From contig NZ_JAOQJU010000034.1 of the NCBI RefSeq assembly GCF_025567385.1, forward strand, positions 1 to 30,632: 30,632 nucleotides of DNA, in the 5' to 3' direction. Below, piece after piece: positions 1 to 8,597 of the stretch. A model generated the notes under the pieces. The model ran no database searches. It worked only from the letters and a program-made list of their open reading frames with translations, and had not been told where the DNA came from. The DNA is from Claveliimonas acetigenes (GTDB lineage Bacteria; Bacillota; Clostridia; Lachnospirales; Lachnospiraceae). Both the position numbers and the translations under genes were made by a program. Numbering within the stretch: position 1 is the first letter of the stretch; every line of letters starts with the position of its first letter.

Positions 1-275
1 AACTTACGTTTCTTTTAGACCGTAGGTCTATTAAGGTTACCCTTTTCCAAAAAAATCTTTTTCATTTTCCTCTTGACATATCACCAAATTGCTTCCGAAG
101 ACAAATACTCTTCCAAAAATTCAGCAACCTCCGTTAATTGATTCGATCAATCTTATTTTAATTCCATTGACCGATTTTGAAAAGAAGAAATGAATAAAAA
201 CTCTTTTAAAATTTCAAAACGCTTGTAAAACATAACGAAATCTTTGTTTTTCTTCCGTTTTTTTGCAGGAAACAA
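1..275. other. 5' intergenic region, no gene seen
   Basis: This AT-rich stretch holds no convincing coding region; the minus-strand frame that crosses it lacks a ribosome binding site and runs antisense into the aminotransferase. Two small inverted repeats are visible: AGACC-gta-GGTCT at 17-29 and ATTGAT-tcg-ATCAAT at 137-151. Either could be a weak hairpin or an operator. Neither is followed by a convincing T-tract. Confidence 0.5.
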
Positions 276-303
276 TTGACGCATTTTCAATTTATGGTAC
301 AAT
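276..303 (+). promoter_or_regulatory. Sigma-A type promoter of the aminotransferase
   Basis: The -35 box is TTGACG (276-281) and the -10 box is TACAAT (298-303), separated by 16 bp. Transcription should start near 310. This rules out the upstream in-frame TTG at 263 as a start codon, because it would lie before the promoter. Confidence 0.75.
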
Positions 304-340
304 GGTAACATTGAGGAATAGCAGGATGGAGGATACGAAA

Positions 341-1630
341 GTGGCAACATACGAAGAATTATCAAAAGAAGAATTATTATCATTAAAATCTGGCTTAGAA
401 GCACAATTTGAAGAAGTGAAAGCAAAAGGGCTGAAACTTGACATGTCAAGAGGGAAGCCTTCTACAGAACAGTTGAATCTTTCTATGGAAATGATGGATG
501 TTCTGAACAGTGACTCTGACCTTGTCTGTGAAGAAGGCGTTGACTGCCGTAATTACGGAGTTCTTGACGGTATCAAGGAAGCGAAGCAGCTCCTCGCCGA
601 TATGATGGAGGTTCCGAAGGATAATATCGTCATCTTTGGGAATTCCAGCCTGAACGTAATGTATGACACCATTGCACGTTCCATGACTCACGGCGTTATG
701 GGAAGCACGCCCTGGTGCAAATTAGATAAAGTAAAATTCCTGTGTCCGGTTCCCGGTTATGACAGACATTTTGCAATTACAGAATATTTTGGGATTGAAA
801 TGATTAATGTCCCGATGACACCCACCGGACCGGATATGGATATGGTAGAAAAGCTGGTAGAAAGCGACCCGGCAATTAAGGGAATCTGGTGTGTACCGAA
901 ATATTCAAATCCCCAGGGGATTACCTATTCCGATGAAACCGTACACCGTTTTGCCAAGCTGAATCCGGCGGCAGAGGATTTCCGTATCTTCTGGGATAAT
1001 GCTTACGGCATCCACCATTTATATGAAGACAAACAGGACTACCTGATTGAGATTCTTATGGAATGTAAAAAGGAAGGACACCCTGACATGGTTTACAAGT
1101 TCTCTTCTACTTCCAAGATCAGTTTCCCCGGATCAGGAATTGCTGCTATCGCTGCTTCTGATGCTAACCTGGAAGACATCCGCAAGCAGATGAAGATTCA
1201 GACCATCGGACACGACAAGGTGAATCAACTGCGGCACGCAAGATACTTCGGAGACATCCATGGAATGGTAAAGCATATGAAAAGACATGCAGATATTATG
1301 CGGCCAAAGTTTGATACCGTTCTGAACACACTGGAAAGAGAATTAGGCGGCCTGGGAATCGGTTCCTGGCTCTCACCGCGTGGCGGTTATTTCATTTCCT
1401 TCGATTCTATGGAAGGATGTGCAAAGAAAATTGTGGCTAAGGCAAAAGAAGCCGGCCTTATTATGACAAATGCAGGAGCTACCTTCCCTTATGGAAAGGA
1501 TCCAAAGGACAGCAATATCCGTATCGCCCCTTCCTATCCTACGGAAGAAGAGCTTGCTGTGGCAACGCAGATTTTCGTACTCAGTGTTAAGCTGGTAAGT
1601 ATTGATAAGATTCTTTCACACAAAGAATAA
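341..1630 (+). CDS. PLP-dependent aminotransferase, aspartate aminotransferase-like (PF12897 type)
   Basis: This is a cytosolic fold-type I aminotransferase of about 429 residues, closest to the clostridial aspartate/alanine-glyoxylate aminotransferase family. The PLP lysine is probably Lys259 in SSTSKISFPG, with the cofactor-contacting Asp219 and Tyr222 in FWDNAYG and a YSNPQG motif before them. GTG at 341 is chosen as the start because AGGATGGAGGA (323-333) sits 8 bases upstream, and because earlier in-frame starts lie too close to or before the promoter. It stands alone on the plus strand, with its own promoter, and ends at a strong terminator facing gatB. The amino donor and acceptor cannot be fixed from sequence; aspartate/2-oxoglutarate is the family default. 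Confidence 0.88.
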   Translation: MATYEELSKEELLSLKSGLEAQFEEVKAKGLKLDMSRGKPSTEQLNLSMEMMDVLNSDSDLVCEEGVDCRNYGVLDGIKEAKQLLADMMEVPKDNIVIFGNSSLNVMYDTIARSMTHGVMGSTPWCKLDKVKFLCPVPGYDRHFAITEYFGIEMINVPMTPTGPDMDMVEKLVESDPAIKGIWCVPKYSNPQGITYSDETVHRFAKLNPAAEDFRIFWDNAYGIHHLYEDKQDYLIEILMECKKEGHPDMVYKFSSTSKISFPGSGIAAIAASDANLEDIRKQMKIQTIGHDKVNQLRHARYFGDIHGMVKHMKRHADIMRPKFDTVLNTLERELGGLGIGSWLSPRGGYFISFDSMEGCAKKIVAKAKEAGLIMTNAGATFPYGKDPKDSNIRIAPSYPTEEELAVATQIFVLSVKLVSIDKILSHKE

Positions 1631-1656
1631 ACCTTCTATAAAATATAAACCCAACG

Positions 1657-1686
1657 CAAGAAGGACGCCTCCCGGCGTCCTTCTTG
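1657..1686. terminator. Bidirectional intrinsic terminator between aminotransferase and gatB
   Basis: A perfect 13-bp stem (CAAGAAGGACGCC against its complement at 1674-1686) closes a 4-base TCCC loop. It lies 26 bases after the aminotransferase stop and 16 bases after the gatB stop. The A/T-rich stem ends can supply a partial U-tract in either direction, so it probably serves both converging genes. Confidence 0.85.
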
Positions 1687-1702
1687 TCTATGCATCACAT
1701 CT

Positions 1703-3139
1703 CTATTTACTTAGCAGCTCTCTCAGCATCTGATTCACCATTCCCGGATTTGCTTTCCCTTTCATAGCCTTCATGGTCTGTCCCACCAAAGCTCCCAAAG
1801 CTTTTTCCTTTCCGCCTCTATAATCGGCTGCTGCCTGCGGATTATCTGCAATAATCTTCTCTACGACAGCCTGAAGCGCTCCCGTATCATTAACGGTCTT
1901 CAAGCCCTTCTCTTCCACGTATTGCTCCGGATCTACATCTTCTGTAAAAATCTTCTCAAAAACTTCCTTCGCCACAGAACTGTTAATCGTTCCCGCATCT
2001 GCAAGTTCAATCAACTTAGCAAGATTCTCCGGGGAAAACCGGATATCTTCTGCTTCCATGTCATGTTCCTTCAGAAGCCGAAGCGTCTCTACCATCAGCC
2101 AATTGGATACTTTCTTGGGCTTCTTGCAGATAGCCGTCGTAGCTTCAAAGATATCCGCCAGCTTCTTCGTTCCCGTAATAATCTCGGCATCATACTGCGG
2201 AATATCAAATTCCTTCTTATAGCGTTCCAGCTTCTCTGTGCGCAGCTCCGGCTGCCTTGCCCGAATCTCGGCAATCCATTCGTCGCTGATTACAATCGGT
2301 ACCAAATCCGGTTCCGGGAAATAACGGTAATCCTGTGCATCCTCTTTCGACCGCATTGCATGAGAAGATTCTTTATTATCATCCCACCGTCTGGTCTCCT
2401 GTACAACGCTCCTTCCGGCTTCCAAAAGGTCAATCTGACGCTGGCGCTCTCCCTCAATTGCCCGTGCAATCGCTTTAAAAGAATTTAGGTTCTTCATCTC
2501 CGTCCTGGTTCCGAACTTCTCAGAGCCAACTTCCCTTACGGATAAGTTGACATCTGCTCTCATGGAGCCTTCCTGAAGCTTACAATCCGACGCTCCAAGA
2601 TACTGAATAATCATGCGAAGCTTCTCCAGATACGCAATAACCTCATCGGCAGAACGCATATCCGGCTCAGACACAATTTCCACCAATGGGACGCCGCTTC
2701 GGTTATAATCCACCAGCGATGTATCATCCCACTCATCATGAACCAATTTCCCGGCGTCCTCTTCCATATGCATCTCATGGATACGAACCTTCTTTTTCAT
2801 ATCCCCTACTTCAATCTCCACATAGCCATTTCTGGCAATCGGAAGATAGAGCTGGGAAATCTGATAATTCTGCGGATTATCAGGATAAAAATAATTCTTC
2901 CGGTCAAATTTACATACCTTTGTTATCTCACAGTTGGTCGCAAGCCCGATAGCCGCTGCATACTCAACTACCTGTTTGTTTAATACCGGAAGCGAACCCG
3001 GCATACCTGTACACACCGGGCAGGTATGGGTATTTGGCGCGCCTCCAAACTCCGTGCTGCAGGAGCAGAATATTTTTGTCTTTGTCGCAAGCTCCACATG
3101 AACCTCCAGACCAATCACCGTCTCGTACTGTTTTGCCAT
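1703..3139 (-). CDS. gatB: Asp-tRNA(Asn)/Glu-tRNA(Gln) amidotransferase subunit B
   Basis: GatB is the tRNA-binding and kinase subunit of the GatCAB amidotransferase. It activates the side-chain carboxylate of misacylated Glu-tRNA(Gln) or Asp-tRNA(Asn) with ATP before amidation. The 478-residue protein is full length. It has the GatB N-terminus (YETVIGLEVHVEL), the Cys cluster FCSCS...CPVC of the metal site, and the C-terminal helical YqeY-like tail ending GMVNQMLRELL. AAAGGAGA lies just before ATG at 3139, and the gatA stop is only two bases upstream, so the two genes are translationally coupled. It is the last gene of the operon, ahead of the terminator at 1657-1686. Confidence 0.97.
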   Translation of the reverse strand: MAKQYETVIGLEVHVELATKTKIFCSCSTEFGGAPNTHTCPVCTGMPGSLPVLNKQVVEYAAAIGLATNCEITKVCKFDRKNYFYPDNPQNYQISQLYLPIARNGYVEIEVGDMKKKVRIHEMHMEEDAGKLVHDEWDDTSLVDYNRSGVPLVEIVSEPDMRSADEVIAYLEKLRMIIQYLGASDCKLQEGSMRADVNLSVREVGSEKFGTRTEMKNLNSFKAIARAIEGERQRQIDLLEAGRSVVQETRRWDDNKESSHAMRSKEDAQDYRYFPEPDLVPIVISDEWIAEIRARQPELRTEKLERYKKEFDIPQYDAEIITGTKKLADIFEATTAICKKPKKVSNWLMVETLRLLKEHDMEAEDIRFSPENLAKLIELADAGTINSSVAKEVFEKIFTEDVDPEQYVEEKGLKTVNDTGALQAVVEKIIADNPQAAADYRGGKEKALGALVGQTMKAMKGKANPGMVNQMLRELLSK

Positions 3140-3141
3140 AA

Positions 3142-4638
3142 TTATCTGTCTCCTTTCTGCTGTCTGTCCTCACTGCACGCCTTCACAAGCCCCGGCCTTT
3201 CATAGGTTCTGCTTTTCTCAAAAGAATATGCCGCCCGGATAATTTTCTTTTCCGCAAAGCAGTCTCCAATAATCTGCATTCCAATCGGAAGCCCTTTGGA
3301 ATCCGTTCCTACCGGAATGCTGATTCCCGGCAGCCCTGCCAGATTGACAGATACCGTATAAATATCTCCCAGATACATTTTCAACGGATCGCTTAAGCTC
3401 TTGCCAAGTTCCGGCGCAGTTGTGGGCGATGCCGGCGCCAGTATGACGTCATATTCTGCAAATGCTTTGTCAAACGCCTGCTTAATCAAAGCCTTTGTGC
3501 GCAGTGCTTTCAAATAGTAAGCATCGTAATAACCGGAACTTAAAACAAAAGAACCCAGCATGATTCTTCGTTTTACTTCTTCACCAAATCCTTCAGAACG
3601 GGATTTCTTATACATATTGTGAAGTCCCTCATACTCTTCCGTGCGATAGCCATATTTTACCCCATCAAAGCGGGATAAGTTGGAACTTGCTTCTGCGGAG
3701 GCAATCACATAATAAGCCGGAATCGCATACTGTACCAGACTCAAGTCGAACTCTTCCACAATAGCTCCTTTTGCTTCCAGTACTTTTGCCGCCGCATAAA
3801 TTGCATCCCTCACTTCGCTGTCCAGTCCTTCTCCAAAATAATCTCTGGGGATACCAATCTTCATTCCCTTCACATCCTCGGTCAGGGCGCTGGTAAAATC
3901 GTAGGTTTCTCTTGCAATGGATGTACTGTCTTTTTTATCATGAGAGGCAATCGTTTCAAGAATTACTGCACAGTCCGTCACATCTCTGGCAATCGGTCCA
4001 ATCTGATCCAACGAAGAGCCATAAGCAATCAATCCGTACCGGGATACCGTCCCATAGGTCGGCTTCATCCCCGTCACCCCACAAAAAGCACTGGGCTGAC
4101 GGATAGAACCGCCTGTATCCGAACCCAGGGCATAGAAGCATTCTTCTGCCGCCACCGCCGCACAGGAACCGCCCGAAGAACCGCCTGGCACATGTTTTAA
4201 ATTCCATGGGTTCTTCGTCTCTCCATAATAGGAAGTTTCTGTAGTACTTCCCATGGCAAATTCATCCATATTCGTCTTACCCAGAATAACCGCCCCTGCC
4301 TTCTCCAGATTCTGTACGGCCTCCGCTGTAAATGTAGGTTTAAAATCCCCCAGAATTCTGGAACTGCAGGTAGTCAGCATATCTTTCGTACACATATTAT
4401 CCTTAATGGCAACCGGAACTCCGGCAAGGGGACCTGTAAGGACTCCCTTGTCGATAAGCTTTTGAACTTCATCAGCACGCTTAATCGCCCCTTCCCTGTC
4501 AATCGTCACATAACTGTGGACGTCCGCTTCTACTCTGTCAATCTGTGCAAATGCCGCCTCTGCCGCTTCTCTGGCGGAGATTTCCTTTGCCTGAATCTTT
4601 TTCCCTAACTCAACCGCTGTCAAACTTATCATATCCAT
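3142..4638 (-). CDS. gatA: Asp-tRNA(Asn)/Glu-tRNA(Gln) amidotransferase subunit A
   Basis: GatA is the glutaminase subunit. It releases ammonia from glutamine and channels it to GatB. The 498-residue protein belongs to the amidase-signature family and keeps the Ser-cisSer-Lys triad: Lys79 in AIKDN, Ser154 in PGGSSGGS and nucleophile Ser178 in GSDTGGSIRQP. These positions match the numbering known for well-studied bacterial GatA proteins. A GGAGG ribosome binding site lies about 10 bases before ATG 4638; a second ATG two codons later is also possible. gatC ends 14 bases upstream and gatB starts 2 bases downstream. Confidence 0.97.
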   Translation of the reverse strand: MDMISLTAVELGKKIQAKEISAREAAEAAFAQIDRVEADVHSYVTIDREGAIKRADEVQKLIDKGVLTGPLAGVPVAIKDNMCTKDMLTTCSSRILGDFKPTFTAEAVQNLEKAGAVILGKTNMDEFAMGSTTETSYYGETKNPWNLKHVPGGSSGGSCAAVAAEECFYALGSDTGGSIRQPSAFCGVTGMKPTYGTVSRYGLIAYGSSLDQIGPIARDVTDCAVILETIASHDKKDSTSIARETYDFTSALTEDVKGMKIGIPRDYFGEGLDSEVRDAIYAAAKVLEAKGAIVEEFDLSLVQYAIPAYYVIASAEASSNLSRFDGVKYGYRTEEYEGLHNMYKKSRSEGFGEEVKRRIMLGSFVLSSGYYDAYYLKALRTKALIKQAFDKAFAEYDVILAPASPTTAPELGKSLSDPLKMYLGDIYTVSVNLAGLPGISIPVGTDSKGLPIGMQIIGDCFAEKKIIRAAYSFEKSRTYERPGLVKACSEDRQQKGDR

Positions 4639-4652
4639 ACTGACGCTGCCTC

Positions 4653-4946
4653 CTATCCAATCGTTTTCGGTACTTTAAAGCTCTGATCTTTCTTAAGCGG
4701 AGCATTGGCAAGTGTATCTTTACTGCCGTCGCCATTTGTCACTACATCCTCCCGAAACACATTGTGAATCGGGAACACATGGGACATCGGTTCGATTCCC
4801 TCTGTATCAAGCTCATTCAACGTGTCGATATAATCCAGCATCTTTTCCATATCCGCTTTTGCCTTTTCCTTCTCCTCACCGGACAGCTCCAGCTTCGCCA
4901 GAATCCCTACATATTCAATTGTTTCATCTGAGATCTTATTCGCCAT
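4653..4946 (-). CDS. gatC: Asp-tRNA(Asn)/Glu-tRNA(Gln) amidotransferase subunit C
   Basis: GatC is the small subunit that wraps around GatA and stabilises the GatA-GatB contact. The 97-residue protein shows the family pattern: an N-terminal two-helix part (ETIEYVGILAKLELSGEE), then the LDYIDTLNELDTEGIEPMSHVF segment split over 20-odd residues, and an extended C-terminal tail. ATG 4946 is preferred over an in-frame ATG seven codons upstream because AGGAAGGAGA lies 5-6 bases before it. The start overlaps the stop of the preceding zinc-ribbon gene by 11 bases, which implies translational coupling across the two genes. Confidence 0.94.
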   Translation of the reverse strand: MANKISDETIEYVGILAKLELSGEEKEKAKADMEKMLDYIDTLNELDTEGIEPMSHVFPIHNVFREDVVTNGDGSKDTLANAPLKKDQSFKVPKTIG

Positions 4947-6039
4947 AGTCTTCTCCTTCCTGCACATAATAAGACAGATAATCCTGTGAAATAATTCCCT
5001 CGCTGGGCTTTAGTACCATTTCCTGTTCTTCTTCCTCCCAGCTTATGACAGCTCCCTGCGGAAGCACCAGATTCTTATAGCCATTCGTACCGGAAGAATC
5101 TGCATCCAGCCAGAGATAGCTCTCCTGTATTAAATCCGGTCCGTCATAAACCATAACCTGAAGGCTTACATAGCCATTTTCCATATACAAATCATATACA
5201 CCCGGCTCAAAGTCCACGCCTGCCTGCATTTCTCCGCCACGCAAGGTGACCGTCTCCGTCAAAGGATTCTGTTCCATGGCTGCTGATTCATCCATCTGCC
5301 CATTTTCTGTTGCAAATTCCACCGATGCTTCGCCGCTCACTTCTACCCGCGCCCCTGTATAAATCCGAACATCTTCACACTGCGCATTCTCCTGCATATT
5401 CAGACTTTCGTATAAATAAATGCCATTCGCATCATCCGTAACATTTACAGAGGCATAACCCTCTTTGATGCTGACGGTATACGCTCCTTCCGGGAGATGC
5501 ACGCCTCCCACATATTCGCCCTGGCTTAAGTCCACACGAAAACGCTCTCCATCCTCTGACAACTCACGCTGCACATATTCATAAGGATTATAGTCATAAT
5601 CATAGTTATAATCATAATCATCAAACAAACCGGTAATTTCCTCCAGGCCGCTGCCACCCCATTCCTGTGCCATGTCACCCACAGCCGATATTACACTTGC
5701 AGCAATTCCCAATATAATGAAAATAACCGGAATCAGTGCCACCCGTTTTTTAGAATTCTTTTTCTGCGACGGCTGCTGCTGTACCCAGCGTTTTTGTTCC
5801 AACTCCTGGCGTTTTTGTTTCGGCTCCTGGCGCTTCTGCCCGGAAGCGCGGTCTGCCTGCACCTTCCGGCGGTCAGTTTCCTCCGGATGTGGATGTACAT
5901 GGGTCAACGGCTGATTATCACAGCTGCTCTGGTTTATCTTATAATTCCTGTCAGTTTTCGTATTATCCAAACCACATTCTGTACATACATTCTCACTATT
6001 TAATTTTCCCCCGCATAAACTACACTTTTTTCCAAACAT
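4936..6039 (-). CDS. Zinc-ribbon single-pass membrane protein, function unknown
   Basis: I do not recognise a named family over the whole 367 residues. An N-terminal zinc ribbon (Cys6, Cys9, Cys19, Cys22) is followed by a polar Gln/Lys/Arg-rich linker with a repeated Q-K-R-Q-E pattern (about 65-95). One transmembrane helix spans about 100-122, and next comes a Tyr/Asp/Asn-rich stretch encoded by near-repetitive DNA (about 5580-5625). The extracellular part holds two related beta units of about 60 residues, each with a G-x-Y...G-V-x-x-P-x-G-x-Y pattern. The ribosome binding site is AGGGAAAGG before ATG 6039. The gene sits between aspS2 and gatC and overlaps gatC by 11 bases, so it is co-transcribed with the transamidation genes. 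Whether it has anything to do with tRNA charging is unknown; an envelope role is as likely. Confidence 0.8.
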   Translation of the reverse strand: MFGKKCSLCGGKLNSENVCTECGLDNTKTDRNYKINQSSCDNQPLTHVHPHPEETDRRKVQADRASGQKRQEPKQKRQELEQKRWVQQQPSQKKNSKKRVALIPVIFIILGIAASVISAVGDMAQEWGGSGLEEITGLFDDYDYNYDYDYNPYEYVQRELSEDGERFRVDLSQGEYVGGVHLPEGAYTVSIKEGYASVNVTDDANGIYLYESLNMQENAQCEDVRIYTGARVEVSGEASVEFATENGQMDESAAMEQNPLTETVTLRGGEMQAGVDFEPGVYDLYMENGYVSLQVMVYDGPDLIQESYLWLDADSSGTNGYKNLVLPQGAVISWEEEEQEMVLKPSEGIISQDYLSYYVQEGEDYGE

Positions 6040-6075
6040 AACCTTTCCCTCTCATTCTCCCGGGGAACTTCCCCA

Positions 6076-7410
6076 CTAAGGCTCCAGTCTGCTTAAATCT
6101 CTCGGAAAGAGCGTGGTTTCTCTCACATTATCCTCGCCCACCAGCTTCATGGTAAGACGTTCCAGACCAATCCCAAGCCCGCCATGAGGCGGCATTCCAT
6201 GCTTAAAAGTATCCAGGTAATGGGTCAGGCCTTCTTCCTCCATGCCGCGGGCGGCAAGTTTGTCAAGAAGCATCTGATAATCATGGATACGCTGTCCTCC
6301 GGTCGTAATCTCAAGCCCTTTATACAGTAAGTCAAAACTTAATGTATACCTGCTGTCCTCCGGATCATCCATCGCATAGAACGGCCGTTTCTTAGATGGA
6401 TAATGGGTCACAAATACAAAATCACTGCCCCACTCTTCCTTCGCATACTGGCTGATCAACTGTTCCTCTTCCGGTTCTAAATCAAACGGATTCTTAATCC
6501 TCCGGTCATACTTTTCCGAAACCTTCTGTTTAATTTCATCAAAGCGGACTGCCGGAATCTTCGAGACATCTGGAAGTGTAATATCCAGGATTTTCAATTC
6601 TTTTGCATAATCTTTCTTTAAAAGCTCCATCAAGTACTGTAAAAATCCCGTCTCCATCGCCATGACGTCTTCAAATCCGTCGATATAACCCATCTCAAAA
6701 TCCAGACTGGTGTATTCGTTCAGATGACGCTTTGTATTATGCTTCTCCGCACGGAATACCGGTGCAGTCTCAAATACACGGTCATAAACTCCCACCATCA
6801 TCTGCTTATACAACTGCGGGCTCTGCTGCAGGATAGCCGGTCTGTGGAAATATTCCAGACGGAATAAGTTCGCGCCGCCCTCTGCACTCTTCGCCCCAAG
6901 TTTTGGCGTATGAATCTCCGTAAATCCCTGGCCATATAAGAAATCACGAAATGCTCTTGTAATTCCTTCCTGAATCTTAAACTTTGCTCTTTCCCGGATA
7001 TTGCGAAGCGCAATCGACCGGTAATTCAGCTTTGCATCCACCGATGTATTTAACTTCCATTTGGAAATAGCAAGAGGCATCCGCTCATCTGCAGGCTCAC
7101 TTAAAATACGGATACTTTCCATACGTATCTCTATGCCATTCGGAGCCTTTTCATTCTGCTCCAGCACACCTTCTATCTCAATAGTATCAGCTTCCTTCAC
7201 ATCCTTCAATGCAAATTTAGAAACGCCTTCCTCATAAACACACTGAAGCAGTCCTTCCCGCTTTCTCAAAACGACAAAAGCAACATTTCCCATATTACGG
7301 ATCGTATGAACCGCACCATTTACTTTGACAGTCTGCCCTTCGCCGTCCACTGCCAGCAATTCGCTGATTTCCAAAGTTTCTTTCTGTCTGACGCCTGTTA
7401 AAAATTCCAT
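6076..7410 (-). CDS. aspS2: Aspartate--tRNA(Asp/Asn) ligase, archaeal-type, probably non-discriminating
   Basis: This class IIb aminoacyl-tRNA synthetase is about 444 residues long, the compact archaeal-type form rather than the roughly 580-residue bacterial AspRS. An N-terminal OB-fold anticodon domain (about 1-110) precedes the catalytic core. Motif 2 reads FRAEKHNTKRHLNEYTSLDFE and motif 3 GGLGIGLERLTM, ending ETTLFPRDLSRLEP. ATG 7410 is chosen because AAGGAGAA lies just upstream; the longer frame would start inside the T-box leader. Linkage to gatCAB is expected of a non-discriminating enzyme that makes Asp-tRNA(Asn) for amidation. The exact tRNA specificity is inferred; AsnRS is the main alternative but the pocket motifs and operon favour AspRS. 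Confidence 0.87.
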   Translation of the reverse strand: MEFLTGVRQKETLEISELLAVDGEGQTVKVNGAVHTIRNMGNVAFVVLRKREGLLQCVYEEGVSKFALKDVKEADTIEIEGVLEQNEKAPNGIEIRMESIRILSEPADERMPLAISKWKLNTSVDAKLNYRSIALRNIRERAKFKIQEGITRAFRDFLYGQGFTEIHTPKLGAKSAEGGANLFRLEYFHRPAILQQSPQLYKQMMVGVYDRVFETAPVFRAEKHNTKRHLNEYTSLDFEMGYIDGFEDVMAMETGFLQYLMELLKKDYAKELKILDITLPDVSKIPAVRFDEIKQKVSEKYDRRIKNPFDLEPEEEQLISQYAKEEWGSDFVFVTHYPSKKRPFYAMDDPEDSRYTLSFDLLYKGLEITTGGQRIHDYQMLLDKLAARGMEEEGLTHYLDTFKHGMPPHGGLGIGLERLTMKLVGEDNVRETTLFPRDLSRLEP

Positions 7411-7440
7411 AATCTGTTCTCCTTCCTTTGACCGGTGCTC

Positions 7441-7766
7441 CGGAAAATAGAATAAAAAAAATCCCGGAACACATTTACGTATTCCGGGACGGATATTCTT
7501 CATAATCCGCGGTACCACCCGCATTGAAGCTCTTTTATACAACACGGCTGTATCGCTGCAGTCTTTTTTGTATCTGCAAAAAGCTTCCTCTCTTATATGC
7601 TTAACGCGCATCCACGTACTGACCTACTGCTATTTCAACCAGTCTGCTCCCAAGTGTTCCCATATCTCCCATTCCTCAAAAGATGCTCTCAGTCGGTGAC
7701 ATCTTATTCCTGTCAAGTTCCAGGGATTAGAGTCTTGTTCATCGCTTTACTTTATTAAATCGGTTT
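7441..7766 (-). promoter_or_regulatory. T-box leader of the aspS2-gatCAB operon
   Basis: The transcribed leader contains the T-box core GGGTGGTACCGCGG (7507-7520, minus strand), which pairs with the tRNA acceptor end. It is followed by an intrinsic terminator. Uncharged tRNA should favour the antiterminator and switch on aspS2 and the genes behind it. Upstream leader sequence (about 7560-7740) must contain stem I with the specifier loop, but I could not fold it with certainty. The string GAAC, able to present both GAA (Glu) and AAC (Asn), occurs at 7656-7659, 7717-7720 and 7737-7740 (minus strand). Confidence 0.9.
7454..7488 (-). terminator. T-box attenuator terminator
   Basis: On the minus strand CCCGGAATAC pairs with GTGTTCCGGG (10 bp with one U-G wobble, 6-base loop), followed by a run of eight T. 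It lies between the T-box core and the aspS2 start, the normal position of the T-box regulated terminator. Confidence 0.9.
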
Positions 7767-7768
7767 TT

Positions 7769-7797
7769 ATATTAGCACAGTATTCCCGTTTTTGCAA
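7769..7797 (-). promoter_or_regulatory. Promoter of the T-box / aspS2-gatCAB transcript
   Basis: On the minus strand the -35 box is TTGCAA (7792-7797) and the -10 box TAATAT (7769-7774), separated by 17 bp. Transcription should begin near 7762 and yields a leader of roughly 350 nt. Confidence 0.75.
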
Positions 7798-7847
7798 GAT
7801 TATAATACAAAAAAATTCACTTTTGGATATCAGTTCAGCCATCAATA

Positions 7848-8087
7848 TCATTCTCCCTGCACAGAGCGCCCCACCAAATAATCCAGCGTCACTCCAAATT
7901 CATCCGCAATCCTGCACAAAATGAATATGTCCGGAATCCGTTTTCCACGCTCGTAGGACGAAACCGATGTCCGATCCACTCCAATCCTTTTTGCAAGTTC
8001 AATTTGTTTCCATTCATTTTCCAGCCGAAGCTCCTTAATCCGCAAACCCACATCATATAACAGTTGTATGTTTTTCCCACTTTCCAT
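7848..8087 (-). CDS. XRE-family helix-turn-helix regulator (79 aa)
   Basis: This small Cro/CI-type DNA-binding protein is almost entirely one HTH_3 domain: RIKELRLENEWKQIELAKRI, recognition helix DRTSVSSYERGKRIPD, then the closing helices ending FGVTLDYLVGRS. There is no effector domain. Its ATG follows immediately on the TAG stop of the upstream XRE gene (TAGATG) with no good Shine-Dalgarno sequence, so its translation probably depends on that gene. The target is unknown. Confidence 0.85.
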   Translation of the reverse strand: MESGKNIQLLYDVGLRIKELRLENEWKQIELAKRIGVDRTSVSSYERGKRIPDIFILCRIADEFGVTLDYLVGRSVQGE

Positions 8088-8420
8088 CTAAATATTCTCT
8101 CTCAAATTCACTTTTACATCTTTAATCAACCGGTTAATAATTTTAAGTTCCGTATTACTACAATCTTTCAACGACTCCATAATCTCACCCTGGAATATCA
8201 TTTCGGAATTATCAAGACTATCGCAAAGCAGCTGATCCGTCGTAACCTGCAGGGCATTGGCCGTTTTTACCAGAAAATCTACACTCAGTTTAGTTGTTCC
8301 ATTCTCCACATGACTGATATGCGGAATTGAATAATCAATCTCATAAGACAGGGTCTGCTGGGACATTCGCCGCTTCTTCCTTATTTCCTTAATTCTTAAG
8401 CCAAGTTTACAATAATCCAT
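8088..8420 (-). CDS. XRE-family helix-turn-helix regulator (110 aa)
   Basis: An N-terminal HTH_3 domain (about residues 6-68; RMSQQTLSYEIDYSIPHISHVENG) is followed by a 40-residue helical tail with no recognisable ligand domain. A GGAGG site about 7 bases before ATG 8420 supports the start. It forms a two-gene unit with the 79-residue XRE gene that directly abuts its stop codon. An inverted repeat, AAATCT-catt-AGATTT at about 8485-8500, lies 65 bases upstream and is a candidate operator for either protein. Confidence 0.85.
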   Translation of the reverse strand: MDYCKLGLRIKEIRKKRRMSQQTLSYEIDYSIPHISHVENGTTKLSVDFLVKTANALQVTTDQLLCDSLDNSEMIFQGEIMESLKDCSNTELKIINRLIKDVKVNLRENI

Positions 8421-8597
8421 AAAACTACCTCCAGCATTCGTAGGTCGGTATACCAGCTAATAATACACTACATTCATTTTAGTAAAATCTCATTAGATTT
8501 AACATGCATCACAAAGACACAATTATGTATAGAATTTAATTTTATGAATTATTTTTTCATCATTCACCAATAAAATAACAAATAGGTACAGGGCAAA

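Noticed and set aside
263..340. Longer aminotransferase starting at TTG 263 or ATG 326
   Set aside because: TTG 263 lies before the promoter. ATG 326 lies inside the Shine-Dalgarno sequence of the GTG at 341.
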